A stretch of DNA of 47,904 nt from assembly GCA_900543445.1 (NCBI GenBank), contig UQRC01000021.1, positions 1 to 47,904 on the forward strand, in the 5' to 3' direction. The notes beneath the pieces were generated by a model. It was not told the DNA's origin. It saw nothing but the letters and a program-made list of their open reading frames with translations, and did not search any database. The translations under genes and the position numbers were made by a program. Below are positions 25,913 to 35,256 of the stretch, one piece after another. Position 1 is the stretch's first letter. Each line of letters begins with the position of its first letter. The stretch comes from an uncultured Lachnobacterium sp. (GTDB taxonomy: Bacteria > Bacillota > Clostridia > Lachnospirales > Lachnospiraceae).

Positions 25913-27205
25913 TTATTTTTGACTTAACATTTCATCTATAAAGATACCATATCCTCTTGAACTATCCTGAATCAATACATGAGTGACAGCCCCAACAATG
26001 CGTCCATCCTGGATGATGGGGCTTCCGCTCATTCCCTGCACGATTCCCCCGGTCAGACTGAGAAGTCTTTCGTCATCCACATAAAAATGAATTCCCTTAT
26101 TCCGGTCAGAAGGGGAATAATCAAATGAATCCATCATAATATGATAGGCCTGCCTCTCACCGGATACATCGGATATAATATAGGCTTCCCCTGTCTTTAA
26201 GTCCTGTTTGAATCCCAGCAAATATGGTTTATTCTTGCCCTTTATTTCATTTATATATTCATCATTTAATTTCCCATATATTCCGATATCGCTATTTTGT
26301 CTTACGGTTCCAAGCATGCTTGTCTTACGATAACTTATGACGCCCTCCAGTTCTCCCGGATCGCCTCTTTGCCCTCTCTTAATTCCGAGAATATCCGCCT
26401 CATACAGATACCCCTTATCCAGCTTTAACAACTCTCCGGTCTCTCCGTCTCCGATTCCATGTCCCAGTGCACCATAATTTCCGTTATCATCATAATATGT
26501 CATCGTTCCGATGCCTGCCATATCATCTCTGACCCAGATTCCAAGCATATAGTTTAATTTGTTATTCTCACCTGTTTTTGCAAGAACAGGTGTCACAGAT
26601 ACGTCAATCTGTTCATTTCCGCGCAGAATCGTAAGAACCATGGATACTGTTTCGTTTTTCTGAATCAACACTGTCAGATCTTCTTTGGACGTGACAGCAT
26701 GATGATTTACTGCCAGAATATAATCCCCCGGAAAAAGGACATGTTCTGCCGGCTGACGGAAGGTTCCGTCAGCAAGTTCAACCGGACTGCTCCCAAGTAC
26801 AAAGACACCGTTTGTAATGCCATAGATTCCAACCACATGTCCGGATGGTCTTAAATTCGTACTTTTAATCACCGAAACTTCGACTTCCTTGATTGGAAAT
26901 ATACCGAACAGGTAACAAATCATCTTATGCTGACCAATTGTAAGCGTTTCATTCCCATCCGCCTTTTTTCTTGCAAGCAAGCTCTCATAGGTACTACTTC
27001 CAATATCTTTCGATGAGTAGATGCTATGATTCTCACATGCAGCCACTTCAACCGGAATTTTACGTGACAGGGACAAGGTACTTCCCTCTTCCATATAAAC
27101 ATGTTCCGGTATTGCATCCATCATCGACATATAAATAAAACAGATAAGAGCACATAAATAAATCAAAATTATATTTTTAAACAACTTTACCGAAAAAGAT
27201 CGCAT
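25913..27205 (-). CDS. spoIVB: Stage IV sporulation serine peptidase SpoIVB
   Basis: 430-residue forespore-secreted S55 peptidase that starts sigma-K activation in the mother cell. A membrane anchor lies at about residues 9-27, a PDZ domain in the region ~110-200, then the catalytic His in GALGHGIGDG (~248) and Ser in GMSGSPI (~391). Length agrees with the family. GGAG stands seven bases before the ATG. It follows recN after 44 bases. The gap holds a sigma-G-like promoter and an inverted repeat covering the start codon. Its usual neighbour spo0A is not next. Confidence 0.95.
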   Translation of the reverse strand: MRSFSVKLFKNIILIYLCALICFIYMSMMDAIPEHVYMEEGSTLSLSRKIPVEVAACENHSIYSSKDIGSSTYESLLARKKADGNETLTIGQHKMICYLFGIFPIKEVEVSVIKSTNLRPSGHVVGIYGITNGVFVLGSSPVELADGTFRQPAEHVLFPGDYILAVNHHAVTSKEDLTVLIQKNETVSMVLTILRGNEQIDVSVTPVLAKTGENNKLNYMLGIWVRDDMAGIGTMTYYDDNGNYGALGHGIGDGETGELLKLDKGYLYEADILGIKRGQRGDPGELEGVISYRKTSMLGTVRQNSDIGIYGKLNDEYINEIKGKNKPYLLGFKQDLKTGEAYIISDVSGERQAYHIMMDSFDYSPSDRNKGIHFYVDDERLLSLTGGIVQGMSGSPIIQDGRIVGAVTHVLIQDSSRGYGIFIDEMLSQK

Positions 27206-27245
27206 ACTATATCTCCGTTTCCCAAACTAAGAATAGTATGCGATC
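27198..27245 (-). promoter_or_regulatory. Inverted repeat that would mask the spoIVB start codon in recN read-through RNA
   Basis: Minus strand: GATCGCATACTAT (27245-27233), a 22-base loop holding the GGAG ribosome site, then ATAGTATGCGATC (27210-27198), which contains the spoIVB ATG. The 13-bp stem is perfect and is followed by TTTTT within the coding region, so it may also act as a terminator or attenuator for recN. RNA starting at the sigma-G-like promoter would lack the first arm. Confidence 0.6.
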
Positions 27246-27263
27246 AATATTACTTTTTCATGT
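27234..27263 (-). promoter_or_regulatory. Sigma-G-like promoter of spoIVB
   Basis: Minus strand: -35 ACATG (27263-27259), 18-base spacer, -10 CATACTA (27240-27234). CATACTA is an exact sigma-G -10 box and the -35 differs by one base from the B. subtilis pattern GHATR. RNA would start near 27228, about 23 bases before the start codon. In B. subtilis spoIVB is a sigma-G gene. Confidence 0.65.
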
Positions 27264-28920
27264 AAGCCATTTTCTTCATTTCGCGGGCATTTTCGACAAC
27301 CTTGTCTGTAATTTCAACCCCACCAAGCATACGGGCAAGCTCCTGTACACTTTCCTCATCCGACAGCTCATGAATATGCGATACGGTTGTATCGTTCTCA
27401 ACCGATTTTTCAATCAGAAAATGCGTATCTGCCATGGCTGCGATCTGCGGAAGATGTGTGATACATATAATCTGATGTGATCTGCCGAGTTCATTCATCT
27501 TCTCGGAAACCATCTGTGCTGTACGCCCACTGATTCCGCTATCAATCTCATCAAATATCAACGTTTCAATGTGATCATTCTCCGCAAGAACCGTCTTGAT
27601 TGCAAGCATAATACGCGAAAGTTCTCCTCCGGAAGCAACTTTGCCAAGTGGTTTTAAAGGCTCGCCCGGATTGGTCGATATCATAAATTCAACTTCATCG
27701 GTTCCGTTTTCGGTAAAATCAATTTTACGAAATTCCATCGTAAAACTGACATCCAGAAAATTCAGATCCATCAAAGCCTGGCAGATTGCTTTCGTGAGCA
27801 TAATGCTCTCTTTCTGTCGAATTGCAGACACCTCATCCGAAAGTTGTGTGAGTTCTTGCTTTTTATGGTTGATTTTACTTAAAAGTTGATTTAAATATTC
27901 ATCATAATCCTTTAATACTGCTATGCGTTCGCGCTTACTATTGTAAGACTCTAATATTTGTTCTATGGTGTTTCCATATTTGGATTTCAGATGATTGATG
28001 GAATCAAGTCTCTTTTCAATCTCAAAATAGGTCTCGTCATCAAACTCTTCTTCAGAAAGATAAGACGCTACCTCATGGTTGAAATCTCCAAGCAGATTGT
28101 CAATTTCCGTCAGCTGTTTTTCTAATTCTTCGACTCGTTTGTCATATCCGGACACACCAGCCAATTCTCTTACCGCACGGCTGATACGCTCCGAAGCACT
28201 CTCGTCCTCTTCCGCGGTTGCCGCCTGTACCGCATGAATCGCATCGAGGATCTTCTTTCCATTTGAATATTTTCGAAACTGTTCCTCCAGTTCAACGTCT
28301 TCCCCCGGTGTCAGATTTGCATCCTCGATTTCTTTCACTTCATATTCAAGAAACGACAATTCTCTTACACGTTCCTCCGTGTCAGAATCCGACTGTTCCA
28401 GTTCATCCAGAAGTTTCCGATACTCGCGATAACAAACGGAAAGCTTCTGTTTTTGCTCCCTTAGCAGATCCTTCGCAAACAGATCCAATATTTCCAGATG
28501 CTTGCGTTTCGAAAGGAGTGACTGATGCTCATGCTGACCATGAATATCGATCAGCAGCGCCGCAGCTTCTCTCATCTTGGACGCAGATACCGCTTCCCCA
28601 TTGATTCTGGCGATCGCACGTCCCGCCGTAATCTTCCGGCTTAAAATGATCGTCTCATCTTCCACTTCAATCCCCAGCGCCCGAACGGCTTCAAGTGTAG
28701 CCGGATTGTCCACGAAAAATACGAGTTCAACCAAAGCCGTGTCAGCATTGTCTCGCAACATTTCCTTTTGTACTTTTTCGCCAAGAGCCAGATTGATGGA
28801 GCCGATAATAATCGATTTTCCGGCGCCCGTCTCTCCTGACAAAATATTAAGTCCTTCTTTAAATTCTACCTCTGTTTCCTTAATAAGAGCCAGATTCTTC
28901 ACATGCAGATTTTGTAACAT
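27250..28920 (-). CDS. recN: DNA repair ATPase RecN
   Basis: 556-residue SMC-like protein acting early in double-strand-break repair. Walker A GETGAGKSI at ~31, two long coiled-coil stretches in the middle, the signature VASGGELSRIML and Walker B TLIFDEIDSGIS in the C-terminal third. Full length. Ribosome site AAGGAG five bases before the ATG. Follows argR by 44 bases and precedes spoIVB, the conserved order in Clostridia. Confidence 0.96.
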   Translation of the reverse strand: MLQNLHVKNLALIKETEVEFKEGLNILSGETGAGKSIIIGSINLALGEKVQKEMLRDNADTALVELVFFVDNPATLEAVRALGIEVEDETIILSRKITAGRAIARINGEAVSASKMREAAALLIDIHGQHEHQSLLSKRKHLEILDLFAKDLLREQKQKLSVCYREYRKLLDELEQSDSDTEERVRELSFLEYEVKEIEDANLTPGEDVELEEQFRKYSNGKKILDAIHAVQAATAEEDESASERISRAVRELAGVSGYDKRVEELEKQLTEIDNLLGDFNHEVASYLSEEEFDDETYFEIEKRLDSINHLKSKYGNTIEQILESYNSKRERIAVLKDYDEYLNQLLSKINHKKQELTQLSDEVSAIRQKESIMLTKAICQALMDLNFLDVSFTMEFRKIDFTENGTDEVEFMISTNPGEPLKPLGKVASGGELSRIMLAIKTVLAENDHIETLIFDEIDSGISGRTAQMVSEKMNELGRSHQIICITHLPQIAAMADTHFLIEKSVENDTTVSHIHELSDEESVQELARMLGGVEITDKVVENAREMKKMAYMKK

Positions 28921-28964
28921 ATATTCTCCTTCTACTCTCCCAAAGTATGTATATGTCTTTTTCC

Positions 28965-29414
28965 TTACTCTACAATCTTGCGAAGCTTCTTCATAGTTTT
29001 GACCGCATCATCGTTCGTTCGGATAATGCAGATCAAGGTATCATCGCCTGCAATCGAACCAACCACTTCGTTCATCTTCATCGCATCAATCGCTGCACAA
29101 ACCGCACTTGCCATACCAGATACTGTCTTGATCACGAGGATATTCTGTGCGATATCCATAGACACATAGCCTTCTCTGAGAACACGCGCGTATTTTTCAA
29201 GCATTCCCGTGTCTGCATCCGCAATTACAGCGTATTTCTGTCTTCCATTGTCCGTTGCAATCTTGGTCAGCTTTAATTCGCGAATATCGCGTGATACCGT
29301 TGCCTGTGTAACCTGATATCCTTCACGTTCAAGATACGCCGATAATTCCTCCTGTGTCTCCACATTATTCTGCTGGATCAATTCAAGTATTTTCGCCTGT
29401 CGTCTTGTCTTCAT
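28965..29414 (-). CDS. argR: Arginine repressor ArgR/AhrC
   Basis: 149-residue hexameric regulator of arginine metabolism. N-terminal winged helix: MKTRRQAKILELI, QATVSRDIRELKL. C-terminal arginine-binding and oligomerisation domain: the conserved GSIAGDDTLICI. I start at 29414, where GGAGAAGG precedes the ATG; a longer frame to 29456 would only add a basic tail overlapping the end of nadK. Its place between nadK and recN is typical of Clostridia and does not indicate function. Confidence 0.94.
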   Translation of the reverse strand: MKTRRQAKILELIQQNNVETQEELSAYLEREGYQVTQATVSRDIRELKLTKIATDNGRQKYAVIADADTGMLEKYARVLREGYVSMDIAQNILVIKTVSGMASAVCAAIDAMKMNEVVGSIAGDDTLICIIRTNDDAVKTMKKLRKIVE

Positions 29415-29424
29415 AATCCTTCTC

Positions 29425-30270
29425 CTATCTTTGCATCTTCTTGCGAAGTATCTCAAGAAAGCTTTGATTGTTCAACTTGCAGATCTGTATAACACTGTTG
29501 CCTCTCGCAACCTTAAGCCTGTCGCCAACCTTCATATGAATCGTTGTATCCCCATCAAAGCTGACACATGCTTTCTCGTCTTTCTGAAAACGTCTGCTTC
29601 CCATCTCAATTTCTACAACATCATCCGCACTCAGAACAATACTTTGTCCGTTCAGATCATGTGCGTTGATCGGTGTCAGAAGAAGCATCTTGGACTTTGG
29701 ATCAACGATTGGACCTCCTGCTGACAGATTATATCCGGTCGATCCCGTTGGTGTTGCAACAATAATTCCATCTGCATGATAGGTGGTCAGGAAATTACCA
29801 TTAACATACACCTGAAGCTGCAGCATCGACAGATCTCCTGTCCAATGTATGACAACATCATTGAGTGCAAACTGTGTACGCGCACTTCCGTCAATCTGTG
29901 CACTCAACATAATGCGTTCTTCAATGGTAAACTGATCGGACATCAGCCGGTCAATTGCGGCAAACACACTGGTTTCTTCAAGTTCACACAGATAACCAAG
30001 TGTTCCAAGATTTACACCAATAAGAGGGATACCAAGTGATTCCACTTTTGTTGCAGCACGAATCAGTGTTCCATCTCCACCAAGCACAATAATGCATTCT
30101 GTATCATCCGGAATGTCCGTAAGAGGAAAATCCTCTGCCACAACACCTTCAATATTGCTGACACTGATTCCGGCTCTGCCGCCCTTGTCCTCAATATAGG
30201 AAACAATCCGACGCGACAGATGCAGATCTTTGTCTTTAAAAGCATTCGTAATCAATCGAAAATTGCGCAT
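29425..30270 (-). CDS. nadK: NAD kinase
   Basis: 281-residue ATP-dependent kinase converting NAD+ to NADP+ in the cytoplasm. The GGDGTLIRA motif at ~64 and the second conserved region ATPTGSTGYNLSAGGP are intact, as is the NDVVIHW stretch. The ATG follows directly after the tlyA stop codon, with GGGGAGT about ten bases upstream. Normal length for a bacterial NadK. Confidence 0.95.
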   Translation of the reverse strand: MRNFRLITNAFKDKDLHLSRRIVSYIEDKGGRAGISVSNIEGVVAEDFPLTDIPDDTECIIVLGGDGTLIRAATKVESLGIPLIGVNLGTLGYLCELEETSVFAAIDRLMSDQFTIEERIMLSAQIDGSARTQFALNDVVIHWTGDLSMLQLQVYVNGNFLTTYHADGIIVATPTGSTGYNLSAGGPIVDPKSKMLLLTPINAHDLNGQSIVLSADDVVEIEMGSRRFQKDEKACVSFDGDTTIHMKVGDRLKVARGNSVIQICKLNNQSFLEILRKKMQR

Positions 30271-31074
30271 CTACTTATCCAACTCCCCATGTGCTGCTTC
30301 CACAACCGCATGAACATCCACGATTGGATCCACGGAAGCGTCCTCACTTTTTTCAATATAGACAAGATATTCGATATTGCCTTCCGGTCCCTTGATTGGC
30401 GAATATTCCAGATTATGCACTGAAAATCCTGTCTCCAACGCAAATGCAATGACTTTCTCTATCACTTCTTCATGTACACTCTTGTCACGGACAACACCTT
30501 TCTTTCCGACCTTCTCACGTCCGGCCTCAAACTGAGGCTTGATCAGGCAGACCATCTGTCCATGTGCCTTCAAAAGCTGATATGCCGGTCCAAGAACCTT
30601 TGTCAAAGAGATAAATGAGACATCCACCGAAGCAAAATCAAGCGCGTCATCAATATCTTCTGGCGTCACATAGCGGATATTCGTCTTCTCCATGCAGACC
30701 ACACGTGGATCCTGGCGCAGCTTCCATGCAAACTGTCCGTATCCGACATCGACCGAATATACTTTACTGGCGCCATTCTGCAGCATACAGTCCGTAAATC
30801 CACCGGTCGATGCACCGATATCCATACACACTTTTCCATCCAGTACGATTCCAAAATGCGTCATTGCCTTTTCCAGCTTAAGACCACCACGACTTACATA
30901 TTTCAACGTATTTCCATGAATCTCAATCTGACAGTCATCCGGAAATGTGCTTCCAGCCTTATCCTCACGATTATTATTCACAAATACATTGCCTTCCATG
31001 ATCATCGTCTTCGCCTTCTCCCTCGAAGGTGCAAGACCACGACTTACCAGCAAAACATCTAAACGTTCCTTCAT
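30271..31074 (-). CDS. tlyA: TlyA-family rRNA 2'-O-methyltransferase
   Basis: 267 residues. The N-terminal S4 RNA-binding domain (MKERLDVLLVSRGLAPSREK, then EGNVFVNN) is followed by an FtsJ-like methyltransferase with SAM loop DIGASTGGFTDCML. In mycobacteria TlyA methylates cytidines of 16S and 23S rRNA; older annotations call the family hemolysins. The start overlaps the dxs stop (ATGA) with GAGG upstream. Part of the conserved dxs-tlyA-nadK run. Confidence 0.93.
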   Translation of the reverse strand: MKERLDVLLVSRGLAPSREKAKTMIMEGNVFVNNNREDKAGSTFPDDCQIEIHGNTLKYVSRGGLKLEKAMTHFGIVLDGKVCMDIGASTGGFTDCMLQNGASKVYSVDVGYGQFAWKLRQDPRVVCMEKTNIRYVTPEDIDDALDFASVDVSFISLTKVLGPAYQLLKAHGQMVCLIKPQFEAGREKVGKKGVVRDKSVHEEVIEKVIAFALETGFSVHNLEYSPIKGPEGNIEYLVYIEKSEDASVDPIVDVHAVVEAAHGELDK

Positions 31075-32927
31075 AATTCCTCACAAATTCTATCGGTTAT
31101 TGTCTTCTCATCGATGCCGAGCACTCTGCGAAGCGTCTCAACATCGCCATGTTCTACAAAACGGTTCTCAATCGCTACCGGAAGCACCTTCACTTTCGCC
31201 TCATGCTCCTTCAGCAGAGCTGCGATATGTTCTCCGAATCCACCACTTACCACATTTTCTTCCATTGTCACGATCAAAGGATACTTTTCTGCCGCCGAAA
31301 GGATTGCTTTCTCATCGAGCGGTGCCATAAAGCGAGCATTCACAACCGTTGCCGTAATTTCTCGCTCCACAAGTTGTTCCTTAACCTTCCATGCAGTCTC
31401 TACCATAGTTCCGATTGCAAAAAGCGCTACATCCGTGCCTTCGCACAACACCTCCGACCTGCCTTGCACAATCGGTGCACGCATTTCCTTCCACAGATCA
31501 CACGCATCGCCTCTTGGATAACGGATTGCGACCGGATAATCCGCAGCAATCGCAAATTTAAGCATATCGGAAAGCTCCCACTTATTCTTCGGCGCCATAA
31601 TCGTAAGATTCGGAATCGAAGACAGATAGGACAGATCAAAGATTCCCTGATGCGTTGCACCATCCTTGCCTACAATTCCGGCACGATCAATCGCAAACAC
31701 AACCGGAAGCTTCTGCAGACAAACATCGTGCAGAATCTGATCGTACGCTCTCTGCAGGAAAGATGAATATACTGCAAACACAGGTTTTAAACCAGCCTTA
31801 GCCATACCTGCCGCAAAGGTTACCGCATGTTCCTCCGCGATTCCGACGTCAAAAAAACGCTCCGGATATAAATTATGGAATCGCTTCAATCCGGTTCCAT
31901 CCTCCATCGCTGCCGTAATCGCAACCAGCTTCGGTTCCCGCTCCCCCATCTTCTTCATAACAGTTGAGAACACATCCGTATAATGTGCCTTGCTCTGCTT
32001 GCTGAGTGGAACTCCCGTATTAATATCAAACGGTGCTGTCCCGTGGAAACGAGCCGGATGCCGCTCCGCAGGACCGTAACCTTCCCCTTTGTGCGTGAGT
32101 ACATGGACGATCACCGGGCCGCGCACACGCTTCGCCTCACCAAACATTTTACGCATCTGCTTGATATTGTTTCCGTCTACCGGGCCTAAATAGGTCAGTC
32201 CCATCTCTTCAAAAAACATTCCCGGGACAAAAAGCTGCTTGATACCCCTTTTGGCATTACGGATCTTCTTAACCATCCGCTCTCCATAAATTGGAATCTT
32301 GCTGAGTGACTGGATCACACCATCCTTCAGGTCCAGATATGCATCCGCGGTACGGAAATTACTGAGATACCGGTTCATACCTCCGACATTCTCCGAAATT
32401 GACATCTGGTTATCATTCAACACAATAATAAAATTGCTCTTCAGATGTGAAGCATTGTTCAATGCCTCAAACGCCATCCCTCCGGTCAATGCTCCATCCC
32501 CGATCACAGAGATTACATGATAATTCTCACCCGTAATCTCTCTTGCCTCAGCAAGTCCAAGTCCCACGGAAATGGATGTTGAGCTATGTCCTGTATTAAA
32601 ACTATCGGTATCACTTTCCCCCGTATTCGGGAAACCACTCATTCCACCATATTCCCGCAGATTCACAAATCCGCCCTTGCGTCCGGTAAGAATCTTGTGT
32701 GTATAAGACTGATGTCCGACATCCCAGACAATCTTATCTACCGTCGGGTCAAAGGACAAGTGCAGTGCCATCGTAAGTTCCACAACACCCAGATTCGAGG
32801 CAAGATGTCCTCCGGTTCTTGCAATGCTTTCCACCAGAAACTGCCGGATCTCCGCACGCAAGGCTTCCAGTTCTTCTTCATTCAGTTTTTTTATGTCGTT
32901 GACATCGTTTATCTGATCTAAAACCAT
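31071..32927 (-). CDS. dxs: 1-deoxy-D-xylulose-5-phosphate synthase
   Basis: 618-residue thiamine-diphosphate enzyme that condenses pyruvate and glyceraldehyde 3-phosphate, the first step of the MEP isoprenoid pathway. ThDP/Mg site GDGALTGGMAFEALNNA at ~150, the active-site GHQSYTHKI near the N terminus, and the transketolase pyrimidine-binding domain with GIAEEHAVTFAAGMA. Full length. Ribosome site GAGG five bases before the ATG. Stands directly after the prenyl-diphosphate synthase gene, which uses its pathway product. Confidence 0.96.
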   Translation of the reverse strand: MVLDQINDVNDIKKLNEEELEALRAEIRQFLVESIARTGGHLASNLGVVELTMALHLSFDPTVDKIVWDVGHQSYTHKILTGRKGGFVNLREYGGMSGFPNTGESDTDSFNTGHSSTSISVGLGLAEAREITGENYHVISVIGDGALTGGMAFEALNNASHLKSNFIIVLNDNQMSISENVGGMNRYLSNFRTADAYLDLKDGVIQSLSKIPIYGERMVKKIRNAKRGIKQLFVPGMFFEEMGLTYLGPVDGNNIKQMRKMFGEAKRVRGPVIVHVLTHKGEGYGPAERHPARFHGTAPFDINTGVPLSKQSKAHYTDVFSTVMKKMGEREPKLVAITAAMEDGTGLKRFHNLYPERFFDVGIAEEHAVTFAAGMAKAGLKPVFAVYSSFLQRAYDQILHDVCLQKLPVVFAIDRAGIVGKDGATHQGIFDLSYLSSIPNLTIMAPKNKWELSDMLKFAIAADYPVAIRYPRGDACDLWKEMRAPIVQGRSEVLCEGTDVALFAIGTMVETAWKVKEQLVEREITATVVNARFMAPLDEKAILSAAEKYPLIVTMEENVVSGGFGEHIAALLKEHEAKVKVLPVAIENRFVEHGDVETLRRVLGIDEKTITDRICEEL

Positions 32928-32943
32928 TCCAACCTCGTAACTT

Positions 32944-33837
32944 TTAGCGGTCTCTATGTATCAAATACATAAATAATTCACGCAGAAACGTATGCTCTCT
33001 TTTGAATCCGTCCAATATGGCGACGGCTTCCCGTGACAGACGTTCCACCTCTGCCCCCGCCTTTTCAAGCCCCTCGAAAGCTACATAAGTAGCCTTCTCA
33101 TTGCGTGCATCGCTTCCAATCGGTTTGCCCAGCACTTCAAGAGAACTTGTAACATCTAATATATCATCCTGAATCTGAAAAGCAAGTCCAAGCTTCGTTC
33201 CGGCTTCTTCCATAAGCGAGACCTCTTCCTCCGACGCCCCTGCAAGGATTGCGCCAATCATAAGTGAAGCCTCGATCAAAGCTCCTGTCTTCAACCGGTA
33301 TATAAAATCAAGACAGTCTCTGTCAATCTGCTGACCCTTCTTTTCACTCTCCACATCCACAACCTGACCGCCGATCATTCCATAGATTCCGGCTTTCTTC
33401 GCCAAAACTGCAAACGCTTTTGCGACACGCATATCACCGGCACTTCGCACCATAGCATCCGCAACCGTCTCAAATGCAAAGTTCAGAAGCGCGTCACCCG
33501 CAAGTACACCCATGGCTTCTCCATATACTGCATGTGTTGTCTTCTTACCTCTGCGATACAGATCATTATCCATCGCCGGAAGATCGTCATGCACCAGAGA
33601 ATAGGTGTGAATCATCTCAATTGCAGCCATAAAAGCGTCAAGTTCTTCTCCTTCTCCGCCAAACATCTGATACGACGCTTCCATAAGCATCGGACGAAGT
33701 CGCTTGCCACCGGCAAGCACACTGTATGACATTGCATCAACAATTGTCTTCTGATATTCATACTGTTCAGGCAAAAAGCCTTTGATCCTTGTCTCAATAT
33801 CCGAGGCTCTCTTTGTAATCTCCTCCGAAATATTCAT
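32944..33837 (-). CDS. ispA: Short-chain (geranyl/farnesyl) diphosphate synthase
   Basis: 297-residue prenyltransferase. First Asp-rich motif DDLPAMDNDLYRRG, second FQIQDDILD, and the substrate stretch GGKRLRPML. The pattern fits bacterial farnesyl diphosphate synthases (IspA). Start at 33837 overlaps the xseB stop as TGATG, with GGAGG seven bases upstream; the in-frame TTG one codon earlier is less likely. Product chain length (C10, C15) is assumed from the family. Confidence 0.93.
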   Translation of the reverse strand: MNISEEITKRASDIETRIKGFLPEQYEYQKTIVDAMSYSVLAGGKRLRPMLMEASYQMFGGEGEELDAFMAAIEMIHTYSLVHDDLPAMDNDLYRRGKKTTHAVYGEAMGVLAGDALLNFAFETVADAMVRSAGDMRVAKAFAVLAKKAGIYGMIGGQVVDVESEKKGQQIDRDCLDFIYRLKTGALIEASLMIGAILAGASEEEVSLMEEAGTKLGLAFQIQDDILDVTSSLEVLGKPIGSDARNEKATYVAFEGLEKAGAEVERLSREAVAILDGFKREHTFLRELFMYLIHRDR

Positions 33838-34058
33838 CAAAACTCCTCCAACTCTCCGGATTCATTCATCACAAGCATGGCCTTCTCAATCTGATCCAAA
33901 GCCTGATTGGCAGCCTTCATCTGCTCCATGCCTTTCTTATATAATTCAAACGACTCATCGAGCGTAACATTCTCGTCTTCCATCTGATCCAGAATCAATT
34001 CGATAGCCGCGAACCGCTCCTCAAGTCCCATTTCTTTCTTATTATTTTCCTGTTCCAT
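33837..34058 (-). CDS. xseB: Exodeoxyribonuclease VII small subunit
   Basis: 73-residue helical protein: GLEERFAAIELILDQMEDEN, LDESFELYKKGMEQ, the usual XseB pattern. It binds XseA to form the single-strand-specific nuclease exo VII. Overlaps the 3' end of xseA by 17 bases and the start of ispA, so its expression is tied to both. Confidence 0.94.
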   Translation of the reverse strand: MEQENNKKEMGLEERFAAIELILDQMEDENVTLDESFELYKKGMEQMKAANQALDQIEKAMLVMNESGELEEF

Positions 34059-35256
34059 ATTCCGTAATCCTGCTCACTTTCGCCGTAATCTCGCCATCCA
34101 GCAGATGGATTGCAACATCACTGCCTTCTGACACCTCATGAACACTCCTTAAACCTTTTCCACTCGATGCAGAAACAAATGCATAACCTCCGCTTAATTT
34201 TTTCGCAGGCGAATGTGCATCCAGACTGCCCGCAAGAAGTGTAAGCGTGTGTCGTCTCTCCCGGATCAAGTTCTGCATCTGTAGGTTCAGTTTCTCCTCA
34301 TAGTCCATCGCCCTGCGTCTGTTCTCATTCAGCCGGTTCATCGGGCTTAAGTATTTCAGACGCATTTTATCGTGTTCCAGGCGTGTTCTTGTCGCAGACA
34401 TCTTCCGGTCAAGTTCACGTGCAAACTGATTTCTTAGTGCATGAAGCTGTTCCTTCGTCTGTCTGAAATCGTATACTGCAAGTTCTGCAGCTGCCGAAGG
34501 CGTCGGTGCACGCAGATCCGCTACATAATCAGCAATCGTCCAGTCCGTCTGATGTCCAACCGCCGAAATAACCGGAATCGGGCAATCAAAAATGGCCCTG
34601 GCAACGATTTCCTCATTAAATGCCCAAAGATCTTCGATGGATCCTCCGCCTCTTCCGACAATAATGACATCAACGCCAAGACGCTCCATAGCATGGATTC
34701 CATTGACAATGGAACTTGCTGCTCCCTCTCCCTGTACCAGTGAAGGATATAAAATTAACTGCACATACGGATTTCTTCTTCCAGCAATATTACGAATATC
34801 CTGTATCGCGGCCCCGGTCGGAGCGGTCACGATTCCAATTGTCCTTGCATACTTTGGAATCGGCTGCTTATACTCCGGTGCAAACATCCCCATCTCTTCA
34901 AGTTCCTTTTTTAATGCTTCGAACTTAAGATAGAGGTTTCCAGCTCCGTCAAGTTCAATCGTTCTGGCATACACCTGATAACGACCATCTCGCTCATAGA
35001 CCTCTACGGATCCGGTTACAACAACCTTATCGCCCTCCTTCATTGGGAAAGTAAGGCCTCTTCGATTACCGGCAAACATGATGGCATTCATGGTTCCCGT
35101 ATCATCCTTGATCGTAAAATAAATGTGTCCGCTGGAATGATACTTGCAATTCGACACCTCACCGCGAATGCTGATATGGTGAAGCATAAAATCCTGTGCA
35201 AACATATTTTTTATATAATTATTAACCTGTCCTACCGAATAAACATTCTTCGTCAT
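34042..35256 (-). CDS. xseA: Exodeoxyribonuclease VII large subunit
   Basis: 404-residue nuclease subunit. N-terminal OB-fold (VSNCKYHSSGHIYFTIKD), then the catalytic domain with GRGGGSIEDLWAFNEE and ISAVGHQTDWTIADYVADLR, followed by a coiled-coil region that binds XseB. Intact and of normal length. The ATG overlaps the nusB stop (ATGA). Confidence 0.95.
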   Translation of the reverse strand: MTKNVYSVGQVNNYIKNMFAQDFMLHHISIRGEVSNCKYHSSGHIYFTIKDDTGTMNAIMFAGNRRGLTFPMKEGDKVVVTGSVEVYERDGRYQVYARTIELDGAGNLYLKFEALKKELEEMGMFAPEYKQPIPKYARTIGIVTAPTGAAIQDIRNIAGRRNPYVQLILYPSLVQGEGAASSIVNGIHAMERLGVDVIIVGRGGGSIEDLWAFNEEIVARAIFDCPIPVISAVGHQTDWTIADYVADLRAPTPSAAAELAVYDFRQTKEQLHALRNQFARELDRKMSATRTRLEHDKMRLKYLSPMNRLNENRRRAMDYEEKLNLQMQNLIRERRHTLTLLAGSLDAHSPAKKLSGGYAFVSASSGKGLRSVHEVSEGSDVAIHLLDGEITAKVSRITEYGTGK

